A stretch of 37,626 nt of DNA from Tabrizicola sp. (GTDB lineage: Bacteria; Pseudomonadota; Alphaproteobacteria; Rhodobacterales; Rhodobacteraceae). Below are positions 15,007 to 24,300 of the stretch, piece by piece. The notes beneath the pieces are model-generated. The model saw only the letters and a program-made list of their open reading frames with translations. It searched no databases and was not told where the DNA came from. The DNA is taken from the NCBI RefSeq assembly GCF_016793705.1, contig NZ_JAEULO010000020.1:1-37626 (forward strand). Reading direction: 5' to 3'. Position numbers and translations under genes: made by a program. Numbering within the stretch: position 1 is the first letter of the stretch; each line of letters opens with the position of its first letter.

Positions 15007-16029
15007 TCAGCCGCCGCAGATGCCTTGCAGCGCGACCCAGGATTCGTCCGGGATCAGCGGCGAGGGGGCGAGGCCCTTGTAGGGATCACCGGAGGCGAGG
15101 GCCGCTGTGGTCTTCCCCTCGGGGTCGATGGCCAGGGCATAGGGCGTTGCGGGAATCTGCGCGGATTCGAAGGCGGCGAGCAGGGTGGCCTCGGGCAAGG
15201 CGGCAGGGGCTGCGCGCAGCATCGCCTCGCCATAGCCGGAAAGCGCGGTGTCGGGCAGGCTGGCGGTGGTCAGAAGCTCGAAGGTCGCGCGCAGGCCTGC
15301 GTATTCCAGAAGCGGCACGATGGGATCCTGCACCTTCATGCGCAGGCGTTCGACCAGCGCTGCCCCGGCGGCGGCCTCCGGTCCGTTCGCCTGATCGATC
15401 AGCTTGCGAGGCAGGATGATCACGTCGCCGGGCAGGTGCAGCGGCTGCTCCACCCCCTCGGGCAGGACATAGAGGATCGGCGTGTCGACCGGGCCGAAGA
15501 CCCGCTCGGACAAAGCGGCCAGCGCCTGCAGCCCGAGCCGGTCGTTGCAGGGGGTACCGGTCACGCGGATCAGGTCGTCGAGCGCGCGCTGGCCGATGTC
15601 GGCCCGTTGCGCTGGCGGCACGACCGAGGCGGTGTGGCTGACAAGCGCGCCGGGCAGCCAGAGGACGGCGGCAAGCACCACCGCCGCCGCGGTTCCGGCG
15701 AGCAGGACGCCGCGCAACCGGCCCGGCCGCGCCGTCGCCGCCTGCACCGCCTGGCGCACGGTGCCGAGCGCGGCGATCATGTCGGGGTCGTCCAGTTCCA
15801 GGCTTTCAAGGGCATCGGTGCCCGGCGCGAAGACCGCAGGCTCCTGCCCCTTGTTGACCCGCTCGATAGCCGGAAGCGACCAGTGACTGACCGCGGCCCC
15901 GCTTTTCGGGTCGGACAGCACCAGCGTCGCATCGCCGAAGCGCACCAGCACCTCGCGTCGCTGGTCCTGCGGCGTCTCGCGCCACAGGCCCCCGCATTCC
16001 AGCCGTTGATACTTCCGTAGCGCCGTCAT
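15007..16029 (-). CDS. Membrane-anchored protein with M48-like domain lacking HExxH
   Basis: The protein has 340 residues, starting at ATG 16029. A cytosolic N-terminal part (1-106; SHWSLPAIERVNKGQEPAVFAPG) is followed by one transmembrane helix at about 107-129 and a periplasmic domain. That domain contains LYVLPEGVEQPLHLPGDVIILPRKLIDQANGPEAAAG, which reads like the M48 peptidase segment (ALPGGxIxxxxGLL...sEaELAxVLAHE). Where HExxH should stand there is AGAALVERL, so catalytic zinc binding looks lost. It may be a pseudo-protease or a distant fold relative. No partner gene is evident. It is divergent from the EamA transporter with a 175-bp gap. The M48 resemblance is my reading, not a verified domain hit. 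Confidence 0.6.
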   Translation of the reverse strand: MTALRKYQRLECGGLWRETPQDQRREVLVRFGDATLVLSDPKSGAAVSHWSLPAIERVNKGQEPAVFAPGTDALESLELDDPDMIAALGTVRQAVQAATARPGRLRGVLLAGTAAAVVLAAVLWLPGALVSHTASVVPPAQRADIGQRALDDLIRVTGTPCNDRLGLQALAALSERVFGPVDTPILYVLPEGVEQPLHLPGDVIILPRKLIDQANGPEAAAGAALVERLRMKVQDPIVPLLEYAGLRATFELLTTASLPDTALSGYGEAMLRAAPAALPEATLLAAFESAQIPATPYALAIDPEGKTTAALASGDPYKGLAPSPLIPDESWVALQGICGG

Positions 16030-16204
16030 CGGCTGAAAGGGTCTCTGCCTGTTTTGCGCCAGCTTAGCCGCCCGGGACGGCGGCGACAATGACCCCGCGC
16101 GCGCTTGCACGCCAGCGACCCGGATTTGCCGGGAAAGGTCGCGTTCGGGCTGGCGCTGCGGCGCGTCTTGGGCCAAGTCAGGCGAGCCCAAGCCGGACGA
16201 ACAG

Positions 16205-17140
16205 ATGACCCAGGCCTCCAACCGAACCCTTGCCGCCTTTGGCGCGGTGCTGATCTATGCTTGCGTCATCGCCTATACCGACAACTATGTGCGAGTGATC
16301 GCGCGGGATGCCGGACTCTGGCAGTTCCATGCGACACGCACGGTGATGGCGATCGCGATCCTGGCGGCGCTGGCGATCCCGCTGGGCCTGAAGCTGCGGC
16401 CAAGGCGACCCGGGGCGGTGCTGGCGAGGTCGGCGATCCACGGGGCGGCGATGGTGATCTACTTCGGCGCGCTCGCCTTCCTCCCGGTGGCGCAGGTGGC
16501 GGCGGGCCTCTTCACCGCGCCGATCTTCGTGCTGCTGATCCAGCGCTTCGCCTATGATCGCCCGATCCTGGGGATGCAGATCCTGGCCGTGGTGCTGGGC
16601 TTCGCCGGGGTGGTCCTGGTCCTCGGCCCCGAGGCGCTGTCGGGGGCGACATTCGCCGCGCTCCTTCCGGTGATCTCGGGCGCGCTTTACGCCATGGGCA
16701 ACATCGCCACCCGCGAATGGTGCGCGGGCGAAAGCGCCGAGACGATCCTGGCCGGGTTCTTCGGGATGCTGGGCGTGATCGGGCTGGTCGGCATGGCCGT
16801 GCTCTGGGCTTTCCCGCTGGCGGTGCCCGAAGGGGCGGCGGGCTTCCTGCAACGCGGCCCGGTCTGGCCGACGGGCGAATTCCTGTGGTGGACCTTCGTG
16901 CAAGCCGCAGGCTCGCTGCTGGGGGTGGGGATGATCGTCAAGGCCTACCAGATCGCCGAAGCCTCGCGGGTGTCGGTCTTCGAATACGTCATCCTGCCGG
17001 CCTCTGCCGCCTGGGGCTTCGTGCTCTGGGGTGAGGAGCTGAGCTGGATCGCCGTTCTCGGCATGTCGCTGATCGTGCTGGCGGGCGTGCTGATCGCGCG
17101 GCCGGTGCCGGTTCAGTCGCCGACCGCTTCCCTCCAGTGA
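16205..17140 (+). CDS. EamA/DMT-family transporter
   Basis: The 311-residue integral inner-membrane protein has about ten hydrophobic segments arranged as two five-helix EamA repeats. The first runs from FGAVLIYACVIAYTDNYVRV to ILAVVLGFAGVVLVLGP, and the second from FAALLPVISGALYAMGNIATR to GMSLIVLAGVLIARP. The end of each repeat has the typical VVLGFAGVVLV / LIVLAGVLIA signature. The substrate is unknown; family members export amino acids, nucleotide sugars or small metabolites. The 3' end overlaps the convergent tdk gene by 28 bp. The neighbouring nucleoside genes might suggest a nucleobase-related substrate, but this is weak. Confidence 0.85.
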   Translation: MTQASNRTLAAFGAVLIYACVIAYTDNYVRVIARDAGLWQFHATRTVMAIAILAALAIPLGLKLRPRRPGAVLARSAIHGAAMVIYFGALAFLPVAQVAAGLFTAPIFVLLIQRFAYDRPILGMQILAVVLGFAGVVLVLGPEALSGATFAALLPVISGALYAMGNIATREWCAGESAETILAGFFGMLGVIGLVGMAVLWAFPLAVPEGAAGFLQRGPVWPTGEFLWWTFVQAAGSLLGVGMIVKAYQIAEASRVSVFEYVILPASAAWGFVLWGEELSWIAVLGMSLIVLAGVLIARPVPVQSPTASLQ

Positions 17141-17691
17141 CGGCGGCAGAGGCTGACGTAGGTCTCGTTCCCGCCGATCACCACCTGCTCTCCTTCCTTC
17201 AGCGCCCGACCGTCGGGGCCGCGGCGGATGACCATGGTGGCCTTCTTGCCGCAATGGCAGATCGTGCGCACCTCGCGCATCTCGTCCGCCCAGGCGAGGA
17301 GGGCGGCGGAGCCGGGGAAGAGGTTGCCCTGGAAATCCACCCGCAGCCCGTAGCACATCACCGGCACGCCCAGGTCATCCACCGCGCGGGCCAGTTGCCA
17401 GACCTGCTCCTTGGACAGGAACTGCGCCTCGTCGATGAAGACGCAGGCCACGGGGCCTTCAGCAAAGCGAGTCTTGAGCTTGGCGAAGAGGTCCTCGCCG
17501 GGGCCGAAGGTATCGGCATCCTCGCCGATGCCGATGCGGCTGGCGATCCGGCCCTTGCCCGCCCGGCTGTCCAGCCGCGCGGTGATCAGGTAGGTCTGCA
17601 TCCCCCCTTCGCGGTAGTTGTGCGAGGCTTGCAGGAGCGAGGTCGATTTCCCCGCGTTCATGGTGGAGTAGTGAAAGTAGAGCTTGGCCAT
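17113..17691 (-). CDS. tdk: Thymidine kinase
   Basis: The 192-residue type II thymidine kinase phosphorylates thymidine and deoxyuridine with ATP. It shows the P-loop STMNAGKST (9-17), DEAQF at 87-91 (magnesium and catalytic glutamate region), the lasso-side zinc cysteines in TICHCGKKA and VSLCRRHW, and the substrate-binding segment GGNETYVSLC. ATG 17691 begins MAKLYFHYSTMNAG, the expected start; upstream in-frame sequence does not resemble the family. A strong stem-loop (17711-17747) lies 20-56 bp before the ATG. It lies about 2.7 kb downstream of the pyrimidine salvage operon on the opposite strand, complementing upp and cdd. Confidence 0.95.
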   Translation of the reverse strand: MAKLYFHYSTMNAGKSTSLLQASHNYREGGMQTYLITARLDSRAGKGRIASRIGIGEDADTFGPGEDLFAKLKTRFAEGPVACVFIDEAQFLSKEQVWQLARAVDDLGVPVMCYGLRVDFQGNLFPGSAALLAWADEMREVRTICHCGKKATMVIRRGPDGRALKEGEQVVIGGNETYVSLCRRHWREAVGD

Positions 17692-18050
17692 GGCGTGCCC
17701 TAGCCGATCACCGGGCTGCGCCGCAAGGGATTGCGGGCACAGCCCGGGAACCGAAGGAAACACTCACTCGGGCGGGAACGCGGGCCCGTCACACACACAA
17801 CAACACCAGCACGGATTGCTCCGCACACTCGTCAAGACACGGGCCCGCCACGTTCCGGCGGATCCGCCGTCATCCCGTTTCCGGTCTGATGCGGCGGGCC
17901 CCACCCCTGCCGGTGCTGGGGACACCGGCCACTCGTTACCGTTCCGGTATGCCCGGAACATCTTTATTCATGACAAAGGGTTCCCATCCGATTAATGGGA
18001 AAAACACGTCGAGTTTCCCCGATCTCACCGGGGGATTGTGGAGCCTGTTG
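17692..18050. other. 359-bp non-coding region rich in inverted repeats
   Basis: There is no convincing gene between tdk and the next protein. Besides the stem-loop at 17711-17747, inverted pairs are: GGAACG plus CGGGCCCGT (17775-17789) with ACGGGCCCG plus CACGTTCC (17839-17856); GCCGGTG/CACCGGC (17909-17915/17923-17929); GTTCCGG/CCGGAAC (17941-17947/17953-17959); and TTCCCAT/ATGGGAA (17981-17987/17995-18001). The long loop of the first pair is CA-rich and unstructured. An unannotated small RNA or multiple operator sites could explain the density. Confidence 0.4.
17711..17747. promoter_or_regulatory. Strong stem-loop upstream of tdk
   Basis: CCGGGCTG (17711-17718) pairs with CAGCCCGG (17740-17747), and CCGCAA (17721-17726) pairs with TTGCGG (17731-17736) around a GGGA loop. 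The stems are separated by a small internal loop. On the minus strand it lies in the probable tdk leader. On the plus strand it could terminate stray transcription. The mechanism is unknown. Confidence 0.5.
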
Positions 18051-18503
18051 ATGTCGATTGCGTCCTATCTGAAGAAGCATACCGAGACCCTGGTCAAGGA
18101 CGTGGGAATCGAAGCCGCCTGCGAGATCACCGGCAAGTCGAAAGCCACGCTCGGTCGCTACTATTCCGACAGTGACGAACATGACGACCGCTTCATGCCC
18201 ATCGACGTGGTGGCGCAGCTGGAAAGCTCCAGCCGCTTCCCCCATGTCACCGCTGCGCTGGCCGACCTGCGGGGGATCACGCTGTCCTATGACGGCGAAA
18301 AGCGAAACGCGACCTCTTCGGGCGTGAACCAGGACGTTGTCGCCCTGGCGCAGCGCTTCGGGATGCTGATGGCCGAGTACAATCAGGCCATCGGCGACGG
18401 AAAGATCTCGATGAACGAGGCCAAGCGCCTTCTGCGCGAGACGCTCGCCATCCAGCAGGTGCTGCTGGAGATGAAGCTGAACCTTGAGGAGGAAGCGGGC
18501 TGA
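18051..18503 (+). CDS. Small conserved-looking protein, possible helix-turn-helix regulator
   Basis: The protein has 150 residues. ATG 18051 is chosen because GTGGAG lies seven bases upstream; the open frame extends further but without start signals. The N-terminal part (SYLKKHTETLVKDVGIEAACEITGKSKATLGRYYSD) looks like a helix-turn-helix, resembling phage CII-like or XRE-like DNA-binding domains. A middle stretch (MPIDVVAQLESSSRFPHVTAALADL) is followed by a charged helical C-terminus (EAKRLLRETLAIQQVLLEMKLNLEEE) that may be a coiled coil for oligomerisation. No family name can be assigned safely. It is monocistronic and faces the helicase gene convergently across a nested hairpin. Confidence 0.6.
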   Translation: MSIASYLKKHTETLVKDVGIEAACEITGKSKATLGRYYSDSDEHDDRFMPIDVVAQLESSSRFPHVTAALADLRGITLSYDGEKRNATSSGVNQDVVALAQRFGMLMAEYNQAIGDGKISMNEAKRLLRETLAIQQVLLEMKLNLEEEAG

Positions 18504-18545
18504 AGGCCAGGCGAGACCAAAAATTCTCGCGAAAGTTTCTGGCCT
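18504..18545. terminator. Nested hairpin between two convergent genes, possible bidirectional terminator
   Basis: AGGCCAG (18504-18510) pairs with CTGGCCT (18539-18545), and inside it GCGAG (18511-18515) pairs with CTCGC (18526-18530) around an A-rich loop. It sits right after the stop at 18503 and 16 bp from the helicase stop. There is no clear U-tract, so termination is inferred from position. Confidence 0.4.
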
Positions 18546-18561
18546 GGTCCCGACGCCTCTC

Positions 18562-19908
18562 TCAGCCCGGCCGCCGTTTCTGGCCTTCGGGCCGACGCGG
18601 GGCGAAGCTGCCGCCCTGCGGCTTGCCGCCGCCCTGACGCGGTTTCTGCCCGCCCGGTTTCTGGCCCGCGCGCGCCCCCGGCGCCGGAGGCTGCGAGCCC
18701 TTCTTCTGCCCGCCCGGTCGTCCCGGACGCTGGCCCCGGTTCTGCCCCGGCTTCGGGGCCGCCGCGACAATATCCGCCGCCCAGGGCGCACCGCCCACGA
18801 CCGGCAGCGGGGCTTTCAAGAGCTTCTCGATCGCCTGCAACTCACCCATCTCCGCAGGCGCGCAGAAGCTGATCGAGGACCCGTCCGCCCCCGCCCGCGC
18901 GGTGCGGCCGATGCGGTGGACATAGTTCTCCGGCACGTTCGGCATGTCGAAATTGTAGACATGGCGCACCGTCGGGATGTCGATCCCGCGCGCGGCAACG
19001 TCAGTCGCGACCAGCACCTCCAGCTCGCCGCCGCGGAATTCCGTCAGGGTGCGGTCGCGCTGGTTCTGGCTCTTGTTGCCGTGGATCGAGCCGACCTTGA
19101 AGCCCCAGGTTGCCAGCAGTTTCGCCAGCTTCTCCGACCCGTGCTTGGTTCGGCCGAAGACCAGCGCCTGCTCGCCCGGGTGCTTCTTGAGATACTCTTC
19201 CAGCGCCTTGGCCTTGTCGCCGGTCGGAAGGTAATGCACGCCCTGGCTGATCCGCTCCACCGGCTTGCCGGGCGGGGCGACCTGCACCTTGACCGGGTCG
19301 CGCAGGTAGGTATCGGCGATCTCGCCGATGTCCTTCGGCATCGTCGCGCTGAACAGCAGCGTCTGCCGTTTCAGCGGGATGTGCTTGGCGATCTTCCGCA
19401 GGGAATGGATGAAGCCCATGTCGAGCATGTGGTCGGCTTCGTCCAGCACGAGGTAGCCGCATTTCTCAAGGCTCACGTCGCCGCGTTCCAAGAGGTCGAT
19501 CAATCGGCCCGGCGTTGCCACCAGCACGTCGGTGCCCTTCGACAGCGCCTGCGCCTGCTTGAAGAGGCTCGCACCGCCGACGACCATCGTCACCTTGACG
19601 GCGGTGCCCTTGGTGAAGACCTCGAAATTGTCCTTGATCTGGCCGATCAGCTCTCGCGTCGGGGCGAGGATCAGCGCGCGCACGTTCTTCGGCCCCGGCG
19701 GATGGCCGATGTCCAGAAGGCGGTGGAGCAGAGGCAGCCCGAAGGCTGCGGTCTTGCCGGTGCCGGTCTGCGCGAGACCCATCAGGTCGCGGCCCTGCAT
19801 GATATGGGGGATCGCCTGCGCCTGGATCGGCGTGGGCGTCTTCAGCGTGGTCTTTTCCAGCGCCTTCAGGATCTTCGGCGACAGGCCGAGTTCGGAGAAA
19901 GTGGTCAT
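18562..19908 (-). CDS. DEAD-box RNA helicase (RhlE-like)
   Basis: The 448-residue ATP-dependent RNA helicase shows all core motifs: Q motif (PTPIQAQAIP, about 25-34), motif I AQTGTGKTA, Ia PTRELIGQI, GG, Ib TPGRLIDL, motif II DEADHMLDMGF, motif III SAT, then GRTKHGSEKLAKLL, motif V ATDVAARGIDIP and motif VI HRIGRTARAG. The last roughly 80 residues are a Gly/Gln/Pro/Arg/Lys-rich, basic, disordered tail typical of RhlE-type helicases that bind RNA nonspecifically. The start is ATG 19908 (MTTFSELGLSPKIL). A TTGACT hexamer (20076-20081, minus) may be its -35, implying a long 5' leader as is common for cold-regulated helicases. The exact paralogue name is uncertain. Confidence 0.92.
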   Translation of the reverse strand: MTTFSELGLSPKILKALEKTTLKTPTPIQAQAIPHIMQGRDLMGLAQTGTGKTAAFGLPLLHRLLDIGHPPGPKNVRALILAPTRELIGQIKDNFEVFTKGTAVKVTMVVGGASLFKQAQALSKGTDVLVATPGRLIDLLERGDVSLEKCGYLVLDEADHMLDMGFIHSLRKIAKHIPLKRQTLLFSATMPKDIGEIADTYLRDPVKVQVAPPGKPVERISQGVHYLPTGDKAKALEEYLKKHPGEQALVFGRTKHGSEKLAKLLATWGFKVGSIHGNKSQNQRDRTLTEFRGGELEVLVATDVAARGIDIPTVRHVYNFDMPNVPENYVHRIGRTARAGADGSSISFCAPAEMGELQAIEKLLKAPLPVVGGAPWAADIVAAAPKPGQNRGQRPGRPGGQKKGSQPPAPGARAGQKPGGQKPRQGGGKPQGGSFAPRRPEGQKRRPG

Positions 19909-20245
19909 GGGTATCCCAATGCTCAGAGGGCCCGCGACCCTCGCCCCGGGGCGAATGCCCGTGACCGTGCCGCAAGCGGCGCCCCTGCGTGAATGTGGGA
20001 ACCTTTGTCCGGGCCTTTCGGTGCTCACGCGGCACGGGCATCGGACCGGGGCGACATGGGGGCTTTCCGGGACAAAGTCAAGCCAAAGCGGTTGCAACAC
20101 CGGGCTGGACCTTGCTTCCTGCGAGCGCTATCACTGCTCGCGTCCGTGTTTCCAGTGGTGCGATAATTTCCACGGCGAGGCCAGGTGGCGACCCGCGACG
20201 GGCGTAGTCCTTTCCGATCAACAGCTTCCCCGGGTATTTCCGATC
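19909..20245. other. 337-bp divergent intergenic region between helicase and RND adaptor
   Basis: No gene is seen. It includes a TTGACT element on the minus strand (20076-20081) that may serve the helicase, and a small inverted repeat GCGAGC/GCTCGC (20121-20126/20136-20141) that could be an operator for the efflux genes. No regulator gene for the RND pump is adjacent. Confidence 0.35.
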
Positions 20246-21343
20246 ATGCCGAAGTTCCACCGAATTGCTGCCTTCTGCGTCATGGTCGGCGCCGCCGCCT
20301 GGATCGCGACCGGAGAGTTCTCTTCCGTCGGCAGCGCCGAGACGGCAGAGGGTAGGGAATCCCCTACGTCCGAGACCCCAGCCGCCGAACCGGCGCCCCT
20401 CGTCCGCACGGTTTCGGCAGTCGATCCGGCGTTCATCGACCATGCGCGCGAGATCCGGCTGTCCGGCATCACCGAGGCTGACAAGCGTGTGGAGCTTGCC
20501 GCGAGGGCCGAGGGCGTGATTGCCTCGCTGGCCCTGTCGAAGGGCGGCATGGTCGAGGCCGGGGGGGTGGTGATGGTTCTGGAAGGCCCGGAAACCGTCG
20601 CCCAGGAAGAGATCGCCCAGATCGCGCTGGCGCAGAAGGAGCGTGACCTGGAGGTTGCTGAAAAGCTCTTTCAGGGCGGCAGCACCTCAGAGTCGAACCT
20701 CACGAACGCCCGGTCCGCCCGTGACGCCGCCCAAGCCGAACTGAACCGCGCCCATGCCGCTGCCGACCGTCTGCGACTGAAGGCCCCCTTCGCCGGGATC
20801 GTCGATTCCGTCTCGGTCGAGCTTGGCGAATGGGTCCAGACCGGCACCCCCGTTGCCACCATCCTGGCGCTGGACCCGATCCTCGTGAAGGCCGAGGTCA
20901 GCGAGGTCGACCTCGGCAGTGTTGCCGTCGGCTCGACCGCGAAGGTCCGCCTCGTGAACGGCACCGAGATGGAGGGCACCGTCCGCCTCGTCGCGCGTGA
21001 GGCTTCGGCCCAGACGCGCACCTTCCCGGTGGAGATCGCCCTGCCGAACCCCGACCTCGCGCTGCCCTCCGGCATGACCGCCGAGGTCTCGCTTTTCGCG
21101 GCGCCAACCCGCGCGGTGGTCGTGCCGCGTTCGATCGTCACCCTGGCCGATGACGGAACGCTTGGCCTCCGCGTCGTCGGCGCCGACAACCTGGCCCAGT
21201 TCGCCCCCGTCAAGATCATCGACGACACGCCCGAGGGACTCGTCGTTACCGGCGTTTCTGAAGGCGTGCGCATCATCACCGCCGGGCAGGACCTCGTCAG
21301 CAACGGCGAAAAAGTCGACGTCGCGGCCGGGGTCGGCCAATGA
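20246..21343 (+). CDS. RND efflux system periplasmic adaptor (membrane fusion protein)
   Basis: The 365-residue HlyD/AcrA-type adaptor links an inner-membrane RND pump to an outer-membrane channel. It has an N-terminal membrane or signal segment (FHRIAAFCVMVGAAAWIATGE), then a low-complexity Glu/Pro linker. A biotinyl-lipoyl-like half (GVIASLALSKGGMVEAGGVVMVLEG) is followed by a helical hairpin (about 120-170, SESNLTNARSARDAAQAELN), the second lipoyl half (LKAPFAGIVDSVSVELGEWVQTGTPVATI), a beta-barrel and a membrane-proximal domain. Its stop overlaps the ATG of the pump (ATGA, 21340-21343), so they form one operon. No outer-membrane factor is in the operon; a TolC-like channel elsewhere would be shared. 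Substrates are unknown. Confidence 0.9.
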   Translation: MPKFHRIAAFCVMVGAAAWIATGEFSSVGSAETAEGRESPTSETPAAEPAPLVRTVSAVDPAFIDHAREIRLSGITEADKRVELAARAEGVIASLALSKGGMVEAGGVVMVLEGPETVAQEEIAQIALAQKERDLEVAEKLFQGGSTSESNLTNARSARDAAQAELNRAHAAADRLRLKAPFAGIVDSVSVELGEWVQTGTPVATILALDPILVKAEVSEVDLGSVAVGSTAKVRLVNGTEMEGTVRLVAREASAQTRTFPVEIALPNPDLALPSGMTAEVSLFAAPTRAVVVPRSIVTLADDGTLGLRVVGADNLAQFAPVKIIDDTPEGLVVTGVSEGVRIITAGQDLVSNGEKVDVAAGVGQ

Positions 21344-24300
21344 GGATCGTCGAAACCGCCATAGCCAATGCCCGGCTGACCATTTCGGTCCTGCTGTTCC
21401 TGATGCTGGCCGGGACGATGGCCTATATCTCGATCCCCAAGGAGGCCGAGCCGGACATCCAGATTCCGCAAATCTATGTTTCGATGCACTACGACGGCAT
21501 CTCGCCTGAGGACAGCGAACGCCTGCTGCTCCGCCCGATGGAAACCTCGCTGAAGTCCATCACCGGCATCAAGAAGATGTCCTCGACCGCCTACCAGAAC
21601 GGTGGCTATGTGCTGCTCGAATTCCAGGCCGGGGCCGATCTGAAGAAGGCCTTGGACGATGTGCGGAACAAGGTCGACATGGCGCGGCCCGAACTGCCGG
21701 ACGGCGCCGACGAACCCACGGTAAACGAAGTCAACCTGTCGGAATTCCCGATCCTGGTCATCACCCTGTCGGGCAATGTGCCGGAACGGGTGCTGGCCAA
21801 GGCGGGGCGCGAGCTGCGCGACCGGATCGAGGAACTGCCCCCGGTCCTGAATGCCGAGTTGCAAGGCGTGCGTGACGATCTGGTCGAGGTCGTCATCGAC
21901 CCCGGCAAGCTGGCCACCTACGGGTTGCGCCCCGACCTGCTGATTGCCGGTTTCGCCGCCGGGAACCAGCTCGTTGCCGCCGGGGCGCTGCAGGGAGCCG
22001 AGGGCCGCTATGCGATCAAGGTGCCCTCGCTCTTGGAAACCATCGAGGATGTGGCGAACCTGCCCGTCGTCTCGACCGGCACCGCCACGGTGCGCGTCCG
22101 CGATATCGCCGACATCCTGCCGACGATGAAGGAACCCGAGACCGTCACGCGTCTTGACGGCCAACCCGCCATCGCCATCGAGGTGTCGAAACGCACCGGG
22201 GCGAACCTGATCGAAACGGTCGACCAGGTGAAGGCCGTCACCGAAGCCTTCAAGCAATACCTCCCCGAAGGCACCGAGGTGAGCTTCAGCCAGGACAAGT
22301 CGAAGGACATCCGCCAGTTGCTCTTCGACCTGCAGAACTCGGTTCTGACCGCGGTGATTCTGGTCTTTATCGTCATCCTCTACGCGCTTTCCGTCCGCGC
22401 CTCGCTGCTGATCGGTCTGGCCATCCCGGCCTCCTTCCTGATGGGGATGCTGTCGCTGTCGCTGATGGGCTACACCGTCAACATCGTCGTCCTCTTCTCG
22501 CTGATCCTCGCGGTCGGGATGCTGGTCGACGACGCGATCATCGTCACCGAATTCGCCGAGCGCCGCATGTCCGAGGGGATGGAGAAGCGCGAGGCTTTCG
22601 CCATGGCCTCGCACCGGATGACCGGACCGGTGGTCGCCGCGACCATGACCCGGGTCGCGGCCTTCTCGCCCTTGCTGTTCTGGCCCGGCATCGTCGGCGA
22701 GTTCATGAAATACCTGCCGATCACCCTGATCGTCACCCTCTCCGCCTCACTGGTCTATGCGCTGATCTTCGTGCCGACGTTGGGTGCGATCATCGCCAAG
22801 CCCTTCAAGCACCCGCCCGAGCACAAGGATGGGGCCTATATGTGGCTGGTCGGCAAGGCGGTCCGGCACCCGGTGATCATGCTGTTCCTGGCAATCGGGT
22901 TGTTGTTCGCGGTTCCCTTCGCCTATGCCAAGTACGGCAAGGGCATGATCTTCTTCCCCGATGTGGAGCCCGAATTCGGCCTGCTCTACGTCAAGGCGCG
23001 CGGCAACCTTTCCATCGCGGAAAAGGATGCGTTGGTGGCCCAGGCCGAGAAGCGCATCCTCGGCTGGCCGGGGGTCGAGACGGTCTACACCCGCACCGGC
23101 GCAGGTGGCGGGCAGGGCAACGAGGTCGATGCCGATGTGATCGGCACGATCCAGTACGAATTTGTCGACTGGCGGGAAAGGAAGAACGCCAATGCCATCC
23201 TGGCCGACCTGCGGCAGGCGATGGTCGGCATTCCCGGAGTGGATATCCAGGTCTCGGTTCCGCAGGCCGGGCCGCCGACCGGCAAGGCGATCCAGGTTCA
23301 GCTTTCTGCCGAGGACCCGACTCATCTGAACGAAGTCGCGTTGGAGGTCGCGGCCCGGCTGGCGCAGATCCCGGACGTGATCGACATTTCCAACGGCCTG
23401 CCGCCACCCGGCGTGGACTGGGAGCTTCAGGTCGACCGCGCCGCCGCCTCGCGCTATGGCATCGCGCCCTCGACGGTGGGGGGCATGGTGCAGCTTGTCA
23501 CCAGCGGGCTGAAACTGTCGGACTACCGCCCCGCCGGGGCAGACGATGCGGTGGACATCGTGCTGCGCCTGCCCGCCGACCAGCGAACGATCTCGGCCCT
23601 GGACCAGTTGCGCATCCAGACGGCCGAGGGGTCGGTGCCGATTTCCAACTTCGTCACCCGCACCGCCGCGCCCACGACCGGCAATCTGACCCGACTCGAT
23701 GGCGCGCGCACCGTGACGGTGCAGGCGGGCATCCGCGAAGGCGTGCAGGCCGATGCGATCTATGCCCAGATCACGAAAGAGATGGATGCGGCAGGATTGG
23801 ACAAGATCGGCGTCCGCTGGAAGCTTGCCGGCGAAGATGAGGAACAGGCCGCCGCCGGGGCCTTCCTGTCCAAAGCCTTCGCCGCGGCGGTCTTCCTGAT
23901 CTTCATCGTGCTTCTGGCCCAGTTCAACAACTTCACCTCGGTCTGGCTGGTGCTGTCGGCGGTGATCATGTCCACCATCGGCGTGCTTCTGGGCCTGATG
24001 ATCATGGCGCAGCCTTTCACCATGGTGATGACCGGCATTGGCATCATCGCGCTGGCGGGCGTGGTGGTGAACAACAACATCGTGCTGATCGACACCTACG
24101 ATTCGCTGCGACGGGAGGGCCGCCCGAAGATCGAGGCGATCCTGCAGACCTGCCGCGAACGGGCGCGGCCCGTGGTGCTGACCGCGATGACCGCGATCCT
24201 CGGCGTGCTGCCCATCGCCTTCGGCCTGAACATGGAGATCCTGAACCACGAAGTCACCATCGGCGCGCCCTCGACCCAATGGTGGATCGCGCTGTCCTCG

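Noticed and set aside
20671-22614. Long minus-strand open frame opposite the RND adaptor and pump
   Set aside because: Antisense shadow of two clear, motif-rich plus-strand genes; its translation is Asp/His/Arg/Gln-rich without recognisable motifs.
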